Source: an uncultured Clostridia bacterium (GTDB taxonomy: Bacteria; Bacillota; Clostridia; Christensenellales; DUVY01). Taken from it: a DNA stretch of 7,835 bases. Position 1 is the first letter of the stretch. Each line of letters opens with the position of its first letter. The notes below the pieces were generated by a model. It had not been told where the DNA came from. It did no database searches and saw only the letters and a list, made by a program, of their open reading frames with translations. Positions 1-5,286 of this stretch are shown in pieces. The DNA is taken from NCBI GenBank assembly GCA_937895465.1, contig CALAYY010000149.1, positions 1 through 7,835 on the forward strand. The letters are read 5' to 3'. The translations under genes were made by a program, and so were the position numbers.

Positions 1-24
1 CCTTGCGCCAGTAATTAAAATCAT
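1..24 (-). CDS. N-terminal start of a Rossmann-fold (SDR/epimerase-like) protein, cut by the window edge
   Basis: Only eight codons are visible, reading MILITGAR. A hydrophobic beta strand followed by TGA at the extreme N-terminus is the usual opening of NAD(P)-binding short-chain dehydrogenase/reductase or sugar-nucleotide epimerase/reductase proteins, where TGxxGxxG binds the dinucleotide; the rest of the motif lies outside the window. The ATG at 24..22 is supported by a GGAG Shine-Dalgarno at 30..33 with 5 nt spacing and by a strong promoter at 64..92, so a real gene start is likely. The family assignment rests on a very short stretch and could be wrong. Confidence 0.5.
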
Positions 25-63
25 AAATACTCCAATTTAATAACAACAAATAAAAACAAATAA

Positions 64-92
64 ATTATATCATCAAATAAAGCCTCTGACAA
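64..92 (-). promoter_or_regulatory. Sigma-A-type extended -10 promoter for the left-edge gene
   Basis: On the minus strand a TTGTCA -35 box (92..87) is followed by a 17-bp spacer and a perfect TATAAT (69..64). The -10 is preceded by TGA, giving the extended form TGnTATAAT. The expected transcription start is near position 57, leaving a leader of about 33 nt that contains the GGAG ribosome binding site. It lies between the alkyltransferase gene and the left-edge gene, so that gene can be transcribed independently of the operon upstream. No convincing terminator is visible between 93 and 149. Confidence 0.7.
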
Positions 93-149
93 TAATCACA
101 GGATGATAAATAAAAAATAATTAATAAACAAAGAAAATAATCGATAAGT

Positions 150-467
150 TTATTTTACCCAATCCATATAAATACTAAGATCAACCGTTCCGTCATCACG
201 CACTTTTATCCCTTCATGTTCCAAAAGCTGTTTTTGAATTTCCATTCCGCCAAAGGCAAAAGACGGTGCAAGCCTTCCATGACGGTTAACTACTCTGTGA
301 CAAGGGATGTTTTGTGGGTCAGGATTGCGATGAAGAGCATAGCCGACCACACGGCTAGCTCTGGGGCTGCCTATCATAAGTGCGATATATCCGTATGTGC
401 AGACCTTGCCTTTGGGAATATTCTTGACTACTTCATAAACTCTTTGATTAAAACTACTCATATCCAA
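150..467 (-). CDS. Short MGMT-family O6-alkylguanine-DNA alkyltransferase (C-terminal domain only)
   Basis: This 105-residue protein matches the DNA-binding/active-site domain of O6-alkylguanine-DNA alkyltransferases, which flip out O6-alkylguanine and transfer the alkyl group to a cysteine. The acceptor cysteine is present in IPCHRVV (Cys56), so this is not an alkyltransferase-like (ATL) protein, where that cysteine is usually tryptophan. Other expected residues align with the human enzyme: Tyr25 in TYG, the arginine finger Arg39 (17 residues before the cysteine, as in MGMT), the Asn48 hinge, His57 and the Glu85 of the LLEHEG helix. The N-terminal ribonuclease-like domain of full-length Ogt/Ada is absent. 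It follows the preceding gene by 3 nt. The TTG at 467 opens the longest frame, with an ATG at 461 as alternative; AAGGCGG (489..483) is 15 nt from TTG and 21 nt from ATG, both long, so the start is uncertain by two codons. Family is certain; true repair activity is inferred. Confidence 0.9.
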   Translation of the reverse strand: MDMSSFNQRVYEVVKNIPKGKVCTYGYIALMIGSPRASRVVGYALHRNPDPQNIPCHRVVNRHGRLAPSFAFGGMEIQKQLLEHEGIKVRDDGTVDLSIYMDWVK

Positions 468-470
468 ATT

Positions 471-959
471 TTAAAGAAAAAACCGCCTTATCAAATCTAT
501 TGTTACTACCACTAAGCCGATAGCAATAAGACCAATTATAAGATTTTTTGCATTTAGATTTTTTTTAATAATATGCGATAACTTATTAATCTTAGCTACG
601 TTAATGTTATATTGTCTTAAAGCATATTCAAAGTCTTTTCTTATTATAAACCTTGAATACTTTTTTATGTAATGTTTCATCTGGGCATAAATGGCGTCGG
701 CTGCATTTTCAACATCGTCATAAGCCATTGTCGAACATAAGTTAATAATTTTTTCAGGGTGGCTTATGCTGATAAAATCAACAGTAAGAATAACCGCATC
801 AATTTCATTAGGCATAGTGCAATAAGTCTCATCTTCTTTTATCCAGCGTAAATATGCTTTTGAATAAACGCCTTTTTGGGCTAATTTCAACTCTAATTTT
901 ACCAAAAGCTCATTAATTGCTTTTAACAAAACTTCTTCAGACATAATGCTGTGCTTCAC
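471..959 (-). CDS. Hypothetical protein with a C-terminal membrane anchor
   Basis: I do not recognise this 162-residue protein. Residues 1-135 look soluble and largely helical, with charged and hydrophobic residues alternating and an acidic/aromatic patch near 40-50. The C-terminus has a strongly hydrophobic segment (about 139-155), preceded by lysines and followed by RRFFL, which is the layout of a tail-anchored membrane protein with its bulk in the cytoplasm. There is no signal peptide and no recognisable catalytic motif. The start is GTG, supported by AAGGGG at 972..967 with 7 nt spacing; the next ATG (944) has no comparable site. It lies 38 nt after the oxidoreductase gene and 3 nt before the alkyltransferase gene, so it is probably co-transcribed with both. 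Function unknown. Confidence 0.75.
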   Translation of the reverse strand: MKHSIMSEEVLLKAINELLVKLELKLAQKGVYSKAYLRWIKEDETYCTMPNEIDAVILTVDFISISHPEKIINLCSTMAYDDVENAADAIYAQMKHYIKKYSRFIIRKDFEYALRQYNINVAKINKLSHIIKKNLNAKNLIIGLIAIGLVVVTIDLIRRFFL

Positions 960-997
960 TTTTGTTCCCCTTGCTGTTTTATCTTTTGATTATTTAT

Positions 998-1921
998 CTA
1001 TCTTTTTTGCATGATTTTCAAAATCTCGTAGGAATCATCAAAACTCACTATATCACTTTGTTTTTTGCCTTGTATATGCAACTTTTCAAAATGTTCAATT
1101 TCATATTCATATCCGCTTATTATCGGAGGATACGAAAATATTTTTTTGCCTTGCTGATTTTCTAAAATAACCTCAGACGCTTTGAAAAAATCAGGCACCG
1201 TAATTTTACCTTTTTCTCCATATATAACCGCATCTGCAGGTGCTTTAAACCTTACGCTGCTTACAAGGTTTGCACTTATACCTTTAGAATTTCTTATTAT
1301 TAAATTGTCGGTCATATCAACGCCTGCTTCATTATGCTGATAAAAAGCTTTTATCTCAACAAAATCATCTAAAATCAATTTTGCAAAATGCAAATTATAA
1401 ATTCCCACATCAAGTAAAGCTCCGCCGCCATAACTGTCATAAATTCTTGATTTTGGGTCAAAAACTTCTATACAAAACCGACTGTCAAGATGCACAACTT
1501 TGCCTATTTCTCCGCTTGCTATCAATTCCTTTACCTTTTCTATAGCAGGCAAAAATGCCGTCCACATAGCTTCCATCAAAAGTGTATTATTATCTTTGGC
1601 GGATTGCCGCATTTCGTTTAGCTCGTCCAAAGTTACGGCAATAGGTTTTTCACATAATACGGACTTATGGTTATTTATAAACAAGATAGAATCAGGCTTG
1701 TGGCATTTGTTAAGGGTCGCAACATAAACAATATCAAATTTCTCAAAATCCACATCCTGATAAGAATAATAATTTGAAATCCCTTTTTTAGTTGCAAAAT
1801 CTTTTGCTCTGTTTAAATCGGCAGAAATTATAGCAGTAACATCTTTTTTTAATCCCAAAAGAACATTTAAAAATTTTTCCGCCATTCTGCCCGTTCCGCA
1901 GACTGCCCACCTTAATTTCAT
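998..1921 (-). CDS. Gfo/Idh/MocA family NAD(P)-dependent oxidoreductase
   Basis: This 307-residue protein has the two-domain plan of the Gfo/Idh/MocA family, whose members oxidise or reduce sugars, inositols and related diols with NAD(P). The N-terminal Rossmann fold starts at once, with the glycine-rich turn GTGRMA (residues 9-14). The family hallmark EKP is at 91-93 in LCEKPIAVTLDE; its lysine normally contributes to cofactor or substrate binding. The C-terminal alpha/beta domain carries GGGALLDVGIYNLHFA (166-180), matching the conserved substrate-site helix of this family. The length and the GGGALLDVGIY pattern resemble the trans-1,2-dihydrobenzenediol dehydrogenase-like branch, but the substrate cannot be predicted. 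ATG start with an excellent GAGGAG ribosome binding site just upstream. It begins 3 nt after the stop of the HD-domain gene, so co-transcription is likely. Confidence 0.9.
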   Translation of the reverse strand: MKLRWAVCGTGRMAEKFLNVLLGLKKDVTAIISADLNRAKDFATKKGISNYYSYQDVDFEKFDIVYVATLNKCHKPDSILFINNHKSVLCEKPIAVTLDELNEMRQSAKDNNTLLMEAMWTAFLPAIEKVKELIASGEIGKVVHLDSRFCIEVFDPKSRIYDSYGGGALLDVGIYNLHFAKLILDDFVEIKAFYQHNEAGVDMTDNLIIRNSKGISANLVSSVRFKAPADAVIYGEKGKITVPDFFKASEVILENQQGKKIFSYPPIISGYEYEIEHFEKLHIQGKKQSDIVSFDDSYEILKIMQKR

Positions 1922-1924
1922 AAT

Positions 1925-3124
1925 TTACTCCTCAAAATAAGATATATATTTGATTTTGTGCTTATTGTCAGGAAATAGCCTTGAAAACATTTCAACAAAA
2001 TAATCATCAGTCATGCTTGCTATATAATCAACAACAACATCATTGCAATGCTGTTCATTATCAAAATCAACATCAGCCTTTTTATAATTTTGGGCAATAT
2101 AAGCATATTCTATATGATGTCTATAAATATATGATGTTTTGTCTTTATTTTTTAATTCTGATAAAAACCTTTCATACATCATATCAAACATAGGGTTTAT
2201 CTGTTCTTCATACACTTTCATAACTTTGGGGTTATGATAAATCACTTGATAATTTTCTTGCATAAGTTCTTGCATTTTTTGATAAACAGCCTTATCCATT
2301 TTGATATAATCTTTATCCAAGCTGTTAGAAATAATGCTGTCAGTAACTTCTTTTATTATCTCTCTGTTTTTTTCTTTATAGATGTTGCTGCCAAACTCTT
2401 CACCTAGCGCCTTAAAGGTATCTTGCCTGTCTTTACCCAGATATGCTACTGTATCACTTATTCTTACAACACACCCTTCAAGCGTGCAAGGAATAAGATT
2501 TTTTGAAAAGCTGGGGTCAATAAAGCATTTTTCAATCATTTGGTCAAACTTACAAAAGTCATAAATCTTAACAGGATGATATTCATCTAAGAGCTTTTCG
2601 CCGTTATGACACAAAATCCCGTCTAATGTCTGAAGCGTGAGATTGCATATAGTAATTTTTTCCAAAACCCTAACACTATGAACATTATGGTTAAAGTACC
2701 GCCCTGTATGTTCAAAATACTTAGCATTAAGATATTCTTCACCTTTATGTCCAAAAGGCGTATGACCGATATCATGCCCTAAAGCAATAGCTTCTATCAA
2801 ATCCAAATTAAGCCCCAAAGCCGAACCAATGGTACGTGCAATTCGGGAGACAAACTGTATATGAGAGCCTCGTCTTGTTATATCGTCGTTTTTATAAAGG
2901 GAAAAAACCTGTGTTTTGTCAACATATCGGTTATAAAATAGATTATGTATAATGCGGTCAATATCTACAATGTACGGCGTTCGATAAACGCTTTCACTCA
3001 AAACAGCGTCTTTCCGTCTCAATGCATCAAAATCCTTAGCCGCAAAAGGACTGTATAAGTCATTACGGAGTTTGACACGATTATTTAATTCTTGTAAAAC
3101 AAAATTATCAAGACTTTTAGACAC
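1925..3124 (-). CDS. HD-domain dGTP triphosphohydrolase-like protein
   Basis: This 399-residue protein belongs to the dGTPase-like branch of the HD metal-dependent phosphohydrolases, enzymes that cut dNTPs to deoxynucleoside and triphosphate and so help set dNTP pools. The typical start of the catalytic region is present as DIDRIIHNLFYNRYVDKTQVFSL (about 54-76). The metal ligands follow in order: His88 in RRGSHIQ, His117-Asp118 in ALGHDIGHTPFGHKGE (114-129), and Asp224 in VRISDTVAYLGKD. NHNVHSVRVLE (145-155) is also family-typical. Start is GTG at 3124, overlapping the end of the glutaredoxin gene by 8 nt; the ribosome binding site is weak (GGTAGAG-like), suggesting translational coupling. 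The preference for dGTP over other dNTPs is not shown by the sequence, so I leave out the symbol dgt. Confidence 0.88.
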   Translation of the reverse strand: MSKSLDNFVLQELNNRVKLRNDLYSPFAAKDFDALRRKDAVLSESVYRTPYIVDIDRIIHNLFYNRYVDKTQVFSLYKNDDITRRGSHIQFVSRIARTIGSALGLNLDLIEAIALGHDIGHTPFGHKGEEYLNAKYFEHTGRYFNHNVHSVRVLEKITICNLTLQTLDGILCHNGEKLLDEYHPVKIYDFCKFDQMIEKCFIDPSFSKNLIPCTLEGCVVRISDTVAYLGKDRQDTFKALGEEFGSNIYKEKNREIIKEVTDSIISNSLDKDYIKMDKAVYQKMQELMQENYQVIYHNPKVMKVYEEQINPMFDMMYERFLSELKNKDKTSYIYRHHIEYAYIAQNYKKADVDFDNEQHCNDVVVDYIASMTDDYFVEMFSRLFPDNKHKIKYISYFEE

Positions 3125-3401
3125 TGCGCTCTACCGTATCTTTTTCCAAAGCAATATCCAAAACATTTTGAATATCAGCCTTTAGTGGTGCGCCTTCAAA
3201 GATTTTCTTGCCGTCAACATAAAAAGTGGGTACATAATAATAATCCCTAGAATTGGCAAGTTCTTTTTGTTCGCTTTCCTCAATCATAGTTATATTGACA
3301 TTTTTATAATTATTATCAAAATTTTGAAGCTCATTAATATAACGTATTGCTTTTATGCAATACGGACAATCTTTTAAATAAAACATCTCAATATTTTTCA
3401 T
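3117..3401 (-). CDS. Glutaredoxin-like thioredoxin-fold protein
   Basis: A 94-residue protein with the thioredoxin/glutaredoxin fold. The dithiol active site is CPYC (residues 12-15), the classical glutaredoxin motif, placed just after the first beta strand (EMFYLKDCPYC). The cis-proline loop is VPTF (57-60), followed by the YVDGKKIFEG strand-turn-strand expected in this fold. It probably reduces protein or mixed disulfides in the cytoplasm; whether the electron donor is glutathione, another low-molecular-weight thiol or thioredoxin reductase cannot be seen. ATG start with CAGGATG ribosome binding site about 9 nt upstream. It is the first gene of a five-gene run and lies directly behind an extended -10 promoter. 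Its last 8 nt overlap the HD-domain gene. Confidence 0.9.
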   Translation of the reverse strand: MKNIEMFYLKDCPYCIKAIRYINELQNFDNNYKNVNITMIEESEQKELANSRDYYYVPTFYVDGKKIFEGAPLKADIQNVLDIALEKDTVERSV

Positions 3402-3423
3402 TGGTAATTACATCCTGCCTATT

Positions 3424-3452
3424 ATTTTAGCAAAAATATAACCAGTATGCAA
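3424..3452 (-). promoter_or_regulatory. Extended -10 promoter for the glutaredoxin-led operon
   Basis: On the minus strand TTGCAT (3452..3447) and TAAAAT (3429..3424) are separated by exactly 17 bp. TGC directly before TAAAAT gives an extended -10, which would compensate for the weaker -35. The predicted start near 3417 leaves a very short leader that reaches the ribosome binding site of the glutaredoxin gene (3416..3411). The promoter sits in the 76-bp gap after sigE, so the five downstream genes can be expressed in vegetative cells independently of the sporulation genes. Confidence 0.6.
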
Positions 3453-3477
3453 TATGTATTTTAAAATATTTAAATAA

Positions 3478-4191
3478 TTATAATGCTTGCTTTGACATTT
3501 CTTTTCTAAGTCTAAAGATTATTTTCTTTTCCAGCCTTGAAATATATGATTGCGAAATCCCCAACATGTCCGCAACTTCTTTTTGGGTTTTTTCAGTCCT
3601 TCCGCCCAGTCCAAACCTCATCTGCATTATTTCCTGTTCCCTGTTGTTTAGCTTTCTAATAGCCTGCCACAAAAGGTCGTTTTCAACTGAGGTTTCAATA
3701 TTTTTATAAACCAAATCTGATTCTGTTCCTAAGATATCCGATAACAAAAGCTCATTTCCTTCCATATCAATATTGAGAGGTTCGTCCAATGAAATTTCGC
3801 TTTTAAGTCTGACAATTCTCCTAAGATACATCAAAATTTCATTTTCTATACAGCGTGAAGCATAAGTGGCAAGCTTAATCTTTTTGCTTACATCAAAAGA
3901 ATTAACAGCCTTAATAAGTCCGATAGTACCTACGCTTATAAGGTCTTCAACCTCTACACCGGTGTTTTCAAATCTTCGTGCAATATAGACAACAAGCCTA
4001 AGGTTTCTTTCTATCAGCTTGGATTTTATTTCTTTGTCTCCTGCTTCTAGCCTTGCTAGTGCGGCACTTTCTTCTTCTATATCCATAGGCAAAGGTAAAG
4101 ATTCACTGCCATATATATAATTGAGATAGTTGCTTGACTCCTCTCCAAGCAATTCTTTCAAAACCTTTGCTACAAGCTTTATCAAAAACAT
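3478..4191 (-). CDS. sigE: RNA polymerase sporulation sigma factor SigE (pro-sigma-E)
   Basis: This 237-residue sigma-70 family factor is close in length and sequence to Bacillus subtilis sigma-E, the first mother-cell-specific sigma factor. Region 2 is nearly canonical: LIERNLRLVVYIARRFENTGVEVEDL (59-84), then the -10 recognition part with KLATYASRCIENEILMYLRR (106-125). Region 4.2 has the helix-turn-helix in TQKEVADMLGISQSYISRLEKK (about 202-223). The first ~27 residues are an amphipathic, hydrophobic pro-sequence ending in YLNYIYGSESLP, where SpoIIGA would cleave, so the product is made inactive. ATG start with GGAGG 5 nt upstream. It follows spoIIGA by 47 nt, the usual operon order, which couples production of protease and substrate. 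sigG, which follows sigE in many spore-formers, is not here; a glutaredoxin gene takes its place. Confidence 0.96.
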   Translation of the reverse strand: MFLIKLVAKVLKELLGEESSNYLNYIYGSESLPLPMDIEEESAALARLEAGDKEIKSKLIERNLRLVVYIARRFENTGVEVEDLISVGTIGLIKAVNSFDVSKKIKLATYASRCIENEILMYLRRIVRLKSEISLDEPLNIDMEGNELLLSDILGTESDLVYKNIETSVENDLLWQAIRKLNNREQEIMQMRFGLGGRTEKTQKEVADMLGISQSYISRLEKKIIFRLRKEMSKQAL

Positions 4192-4238
4192 AATAACCTC
4201 CGAAGTGTATTGTTTTATTAATTTTTGTACATAATTTT

Positions 4239-5084
4239 TTAAATTATGGCAGGATGAATAAGTGCTTCATAAGTTTGTCCGCCTATGCTTTTTTTGGCAA
4301 AACCAAGCATTACATCATATATCGTATTCACTTTGTCGCCCGAATATATCAAAATTTTGTCAGGTTTTATAATTAACATTTTGCTTATGTCTGATGCTGT
4401 TCCAAATTCTATTACTTTTCCGCACTTTAATGGGATGTTTTTGCCCTTAGCAAGTTTCAAAATCAATTCATCCTTAACAAGCTTATACATTGTCTTGTTA
4501 TTGACAACAACAACAGGCAAGTTAGAATCAGGGTCATAAAGGTTATTTCCGCTGTCAATCAGACCGTTCATCAAAACTGTTTTTCCCTCATAAAAGATTT
4601 TCAGCTTTCGAATATAGGGCTTGAGTTCTTTTATCCTGTACAAAGTCACAAACGTTTTCATTGAGAAAAACGCCGCCAATATAATACTTGATACGATAAC
4701 ACCGATAGGCAGCTCATTAAAATAATTTGAACTCATAATGTCTGTTATGTTCTGCCCCAGCATGTATAACAAAGCAATACACATACCGCCCAATAAGAAA
4801 GTAACTCCAAAAAAAGTGCAGTATAGTTTTAAAAACTTTATTAATTGAAATTTTTTTAGAACAACAACACAAATCAAAGCTCCGCTGATTGCTTTTAGTA
4901 AAATTATTAATAGGATATGAACATTGATTAAAGGAATCAAAACAGCACACAAGGTTGCAAAAACGCAAGCCAATATCAGTCTATATGGGATAATATCTAT
5001 ATGTAAACACTTTTGAGTAATTATAAGCACCGTTAAAGTTATAAAAAAATTATCCAAAATTACATATTCAATATACACTTCCAT
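4239..5084 (-). CDS. spoIIGA: Sporulation sigma-E factor-processing peptidase SpoIIGA
   Basis: SpoIIGA is a membrane-embedded aspartic protease at the sporulation septum that removes the pro-sequence of sigma-E after a forespore signal (SpoIIR in B. subtilis). From the ATG the protein has 281 residues. Five hydrophobic segments lie in the N-terminal half (about 5-24, 35-53, 55-76, 84-109 and 125-142), matching the family topology. The cytoplasmic C-terminal domain has LIDSGNNLYDP (catalytic Asp177 in DSG, then the LYDP turn) and the typical ending ALIHPAII. I chose ATG 5084 because MEVYIEYVILDNFF matches the usual N-terminus (M-x-I/V-Y plus a hydrophobic helix with N/D-x-F). A TTG at 5105 would add seven residues. 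Neither has a Shine-Dalgarno site; see the TATAAT placed 6 nt before the ATG. sigE follows at 47 nt. Confidence 0.94.
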   Translation of the reverse strand: MEVYIEYVILDNFFITLTVLIITQKCLHIDIIPYRLILACVFATLCAVLIPLINVHILLIILLKAISGALICVVVLKKFQLIKFLKLYCTFFGVTFLLGGMCIALLYMLGQNITDIMSSNYFNELPIGVIVSSIILAAFFSMKTFVTLYRIKELKPYIRKLKIFYEGKTVLMNGLIDSGNNLYDPDSNLPVVVVNNKTMYKLVKDELILKLAKGKNIPLKCGKVIEFGTASDISKMLIIKPDKILIYSGDKVNTIYDVMLGFAKKSIGGQTYEALIHPAII

Positions 5085-5090
5085 AGTCAG

Positions 5091-5096
5091 ATTATA
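5091..5096 (-). promoter_or_regulatory. TATAAT box immediately before the spoIIGA ATG (possible leaderless promoter)
   Basis: A perfect TATAAT lies on the minus strand with its last base six bases before the spoIIGA ATG (TATAAT-CTGACT-ATG). The transcription start of such a promoter would fall on or next to the A of the ATG, giving a leaderless mRNA. This would explain why no Shine-Dalgarno precedes either possible start. No good -35 is found 16-18 bp upstream (AACTTT-like), and the region is AT-rich enough for a chance match, so this is a candidate only. Confidence 0.3.
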
Positions 5097-5109
5097 TATG
5101 ACCAAAAAT

Positions 5110-5147
5110 AAAAAAAGTTTCGCTCTTTGTCAAAATAAGCGAAACTT
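5110..5147 (-). terminator. Intrinsic terminator-like hairpin in front of spoIIGA
   Basis: Two perfect inverted 10-bp arms (5115-5124 and 5138-5147) enclose a 13-nt loop. Read on the minus strand the hairpin is followed by a run of seven T, the form of a rho-independent terminator. The stem has four G/C pairs in one block and can extend further after one mismatch. It lies about 140 bp beyond the end of ftsZ, behind that gene's own terminator, and within the likely leader of spoIIGA. It may be a second barrier against read-through from ftsZ or a leader attenuator for transcripts started near 5195. Confidence 0.65.
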
Positions 5148-5201
5148 CTTTAAAAGGAGGTAAAAACGAGGAAAAAGATTTTTGCCATATATTCTATATT
5201 C

Positions 5202-5210
5202 ATTATAACA
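5202..5210 (-). promoter_or_regulatory. Extended -10 element, candidate spoIIGA-sigE promoter
   Basis: The minus strand reads TGTTATAAT, a perfect extended -10 (TGn plus TATAAT). No recognisable -35 hexamer lies 16-18 bp upstream; that position is occupied by a tandem 10-bp repeat (5211-5235). A promoter without a -35 and with repeated sites over that region fits activator-dependent control. In B. subtilis the spoIIG promoter is activated by Spo0A~P bound over its -35 region. Predicted start near 5195, giving a leader of about 110 nt. Confidence 0.5.
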
Positions 5211-5235
5211 ACATAATGTGACATAATGTGACATA
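5211..5235. repeat. Tandem 10-bp direct repeat (ACATAATGTG x 2.5), candidate operator
   Basis: The unit ACATAATGTG occurs twice head to tail and is followed by a half copy (ACATA). The 10-bp period equals about one helical turn, so bound proteins would lie on the same face of the DNA. Each unit also contains a 9-bp hyphenated palindrome (ACAT-A-ATGT). On the minus strand the repeat reads TGTCACA twice at 10-bp spacing, agreeing at 5 of 7 positions with the B. subtilis 0A box (TGTCGAA). It sits over the -35 position of the extended -10 element at 5202-5210 and just behind the ftsZ terminator. Protein binding is inference. Confidence 0.55.
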
Positions 5236-5267
5236 AAAAAAAGACTAAGGTATTAATCTTAGTCTTT
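5235..5267 (-). terminator. Intrinsic terminator of the ftsA-ftsZ operon
   Basis: Perfect 10-bp arms at 5240-5249 and 5258-5267 (core GACTAAG/CTTAGTC) enclose an 8-nt loop; on the minus strand the hairpin runs into eight consecutive T (complement of 5235-5242). It starts 20 bp after the ftsZ stop codon. The arrangement separates the division genes from spoIIGA-sigE, so sporulation genes would depend mainly on their own promoter. Confidence 0.85.
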
Positions 5268-5286
5268 CTTATAGTCTAATATTATT

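Noticed and set aside
93..149. Possible terminator after the alkyltransferase gene
   Set aside because: The only pairing found is a four-base stem (ATCA/TGAT) in AT-rich sequence without a convincing hairpin-T-run structure.
3457..3468. Perfect 12-bp palindrome TATTTTAAAATA after sigE
   Set aside because: Made only of A and T in an AT-rich gap, with no T run after a stable stem; likely by chance and too weak for a terminator.
5151..5182. Strong Shine-Dalgarno-like AAAAGGAGGT on the plus strand
   Set aside because: No ATG or GTG follows at a usable distance; the nearest TTG opens a frame of only a few codons. It is treated as part of the spoIIGA leader read on the other strand.
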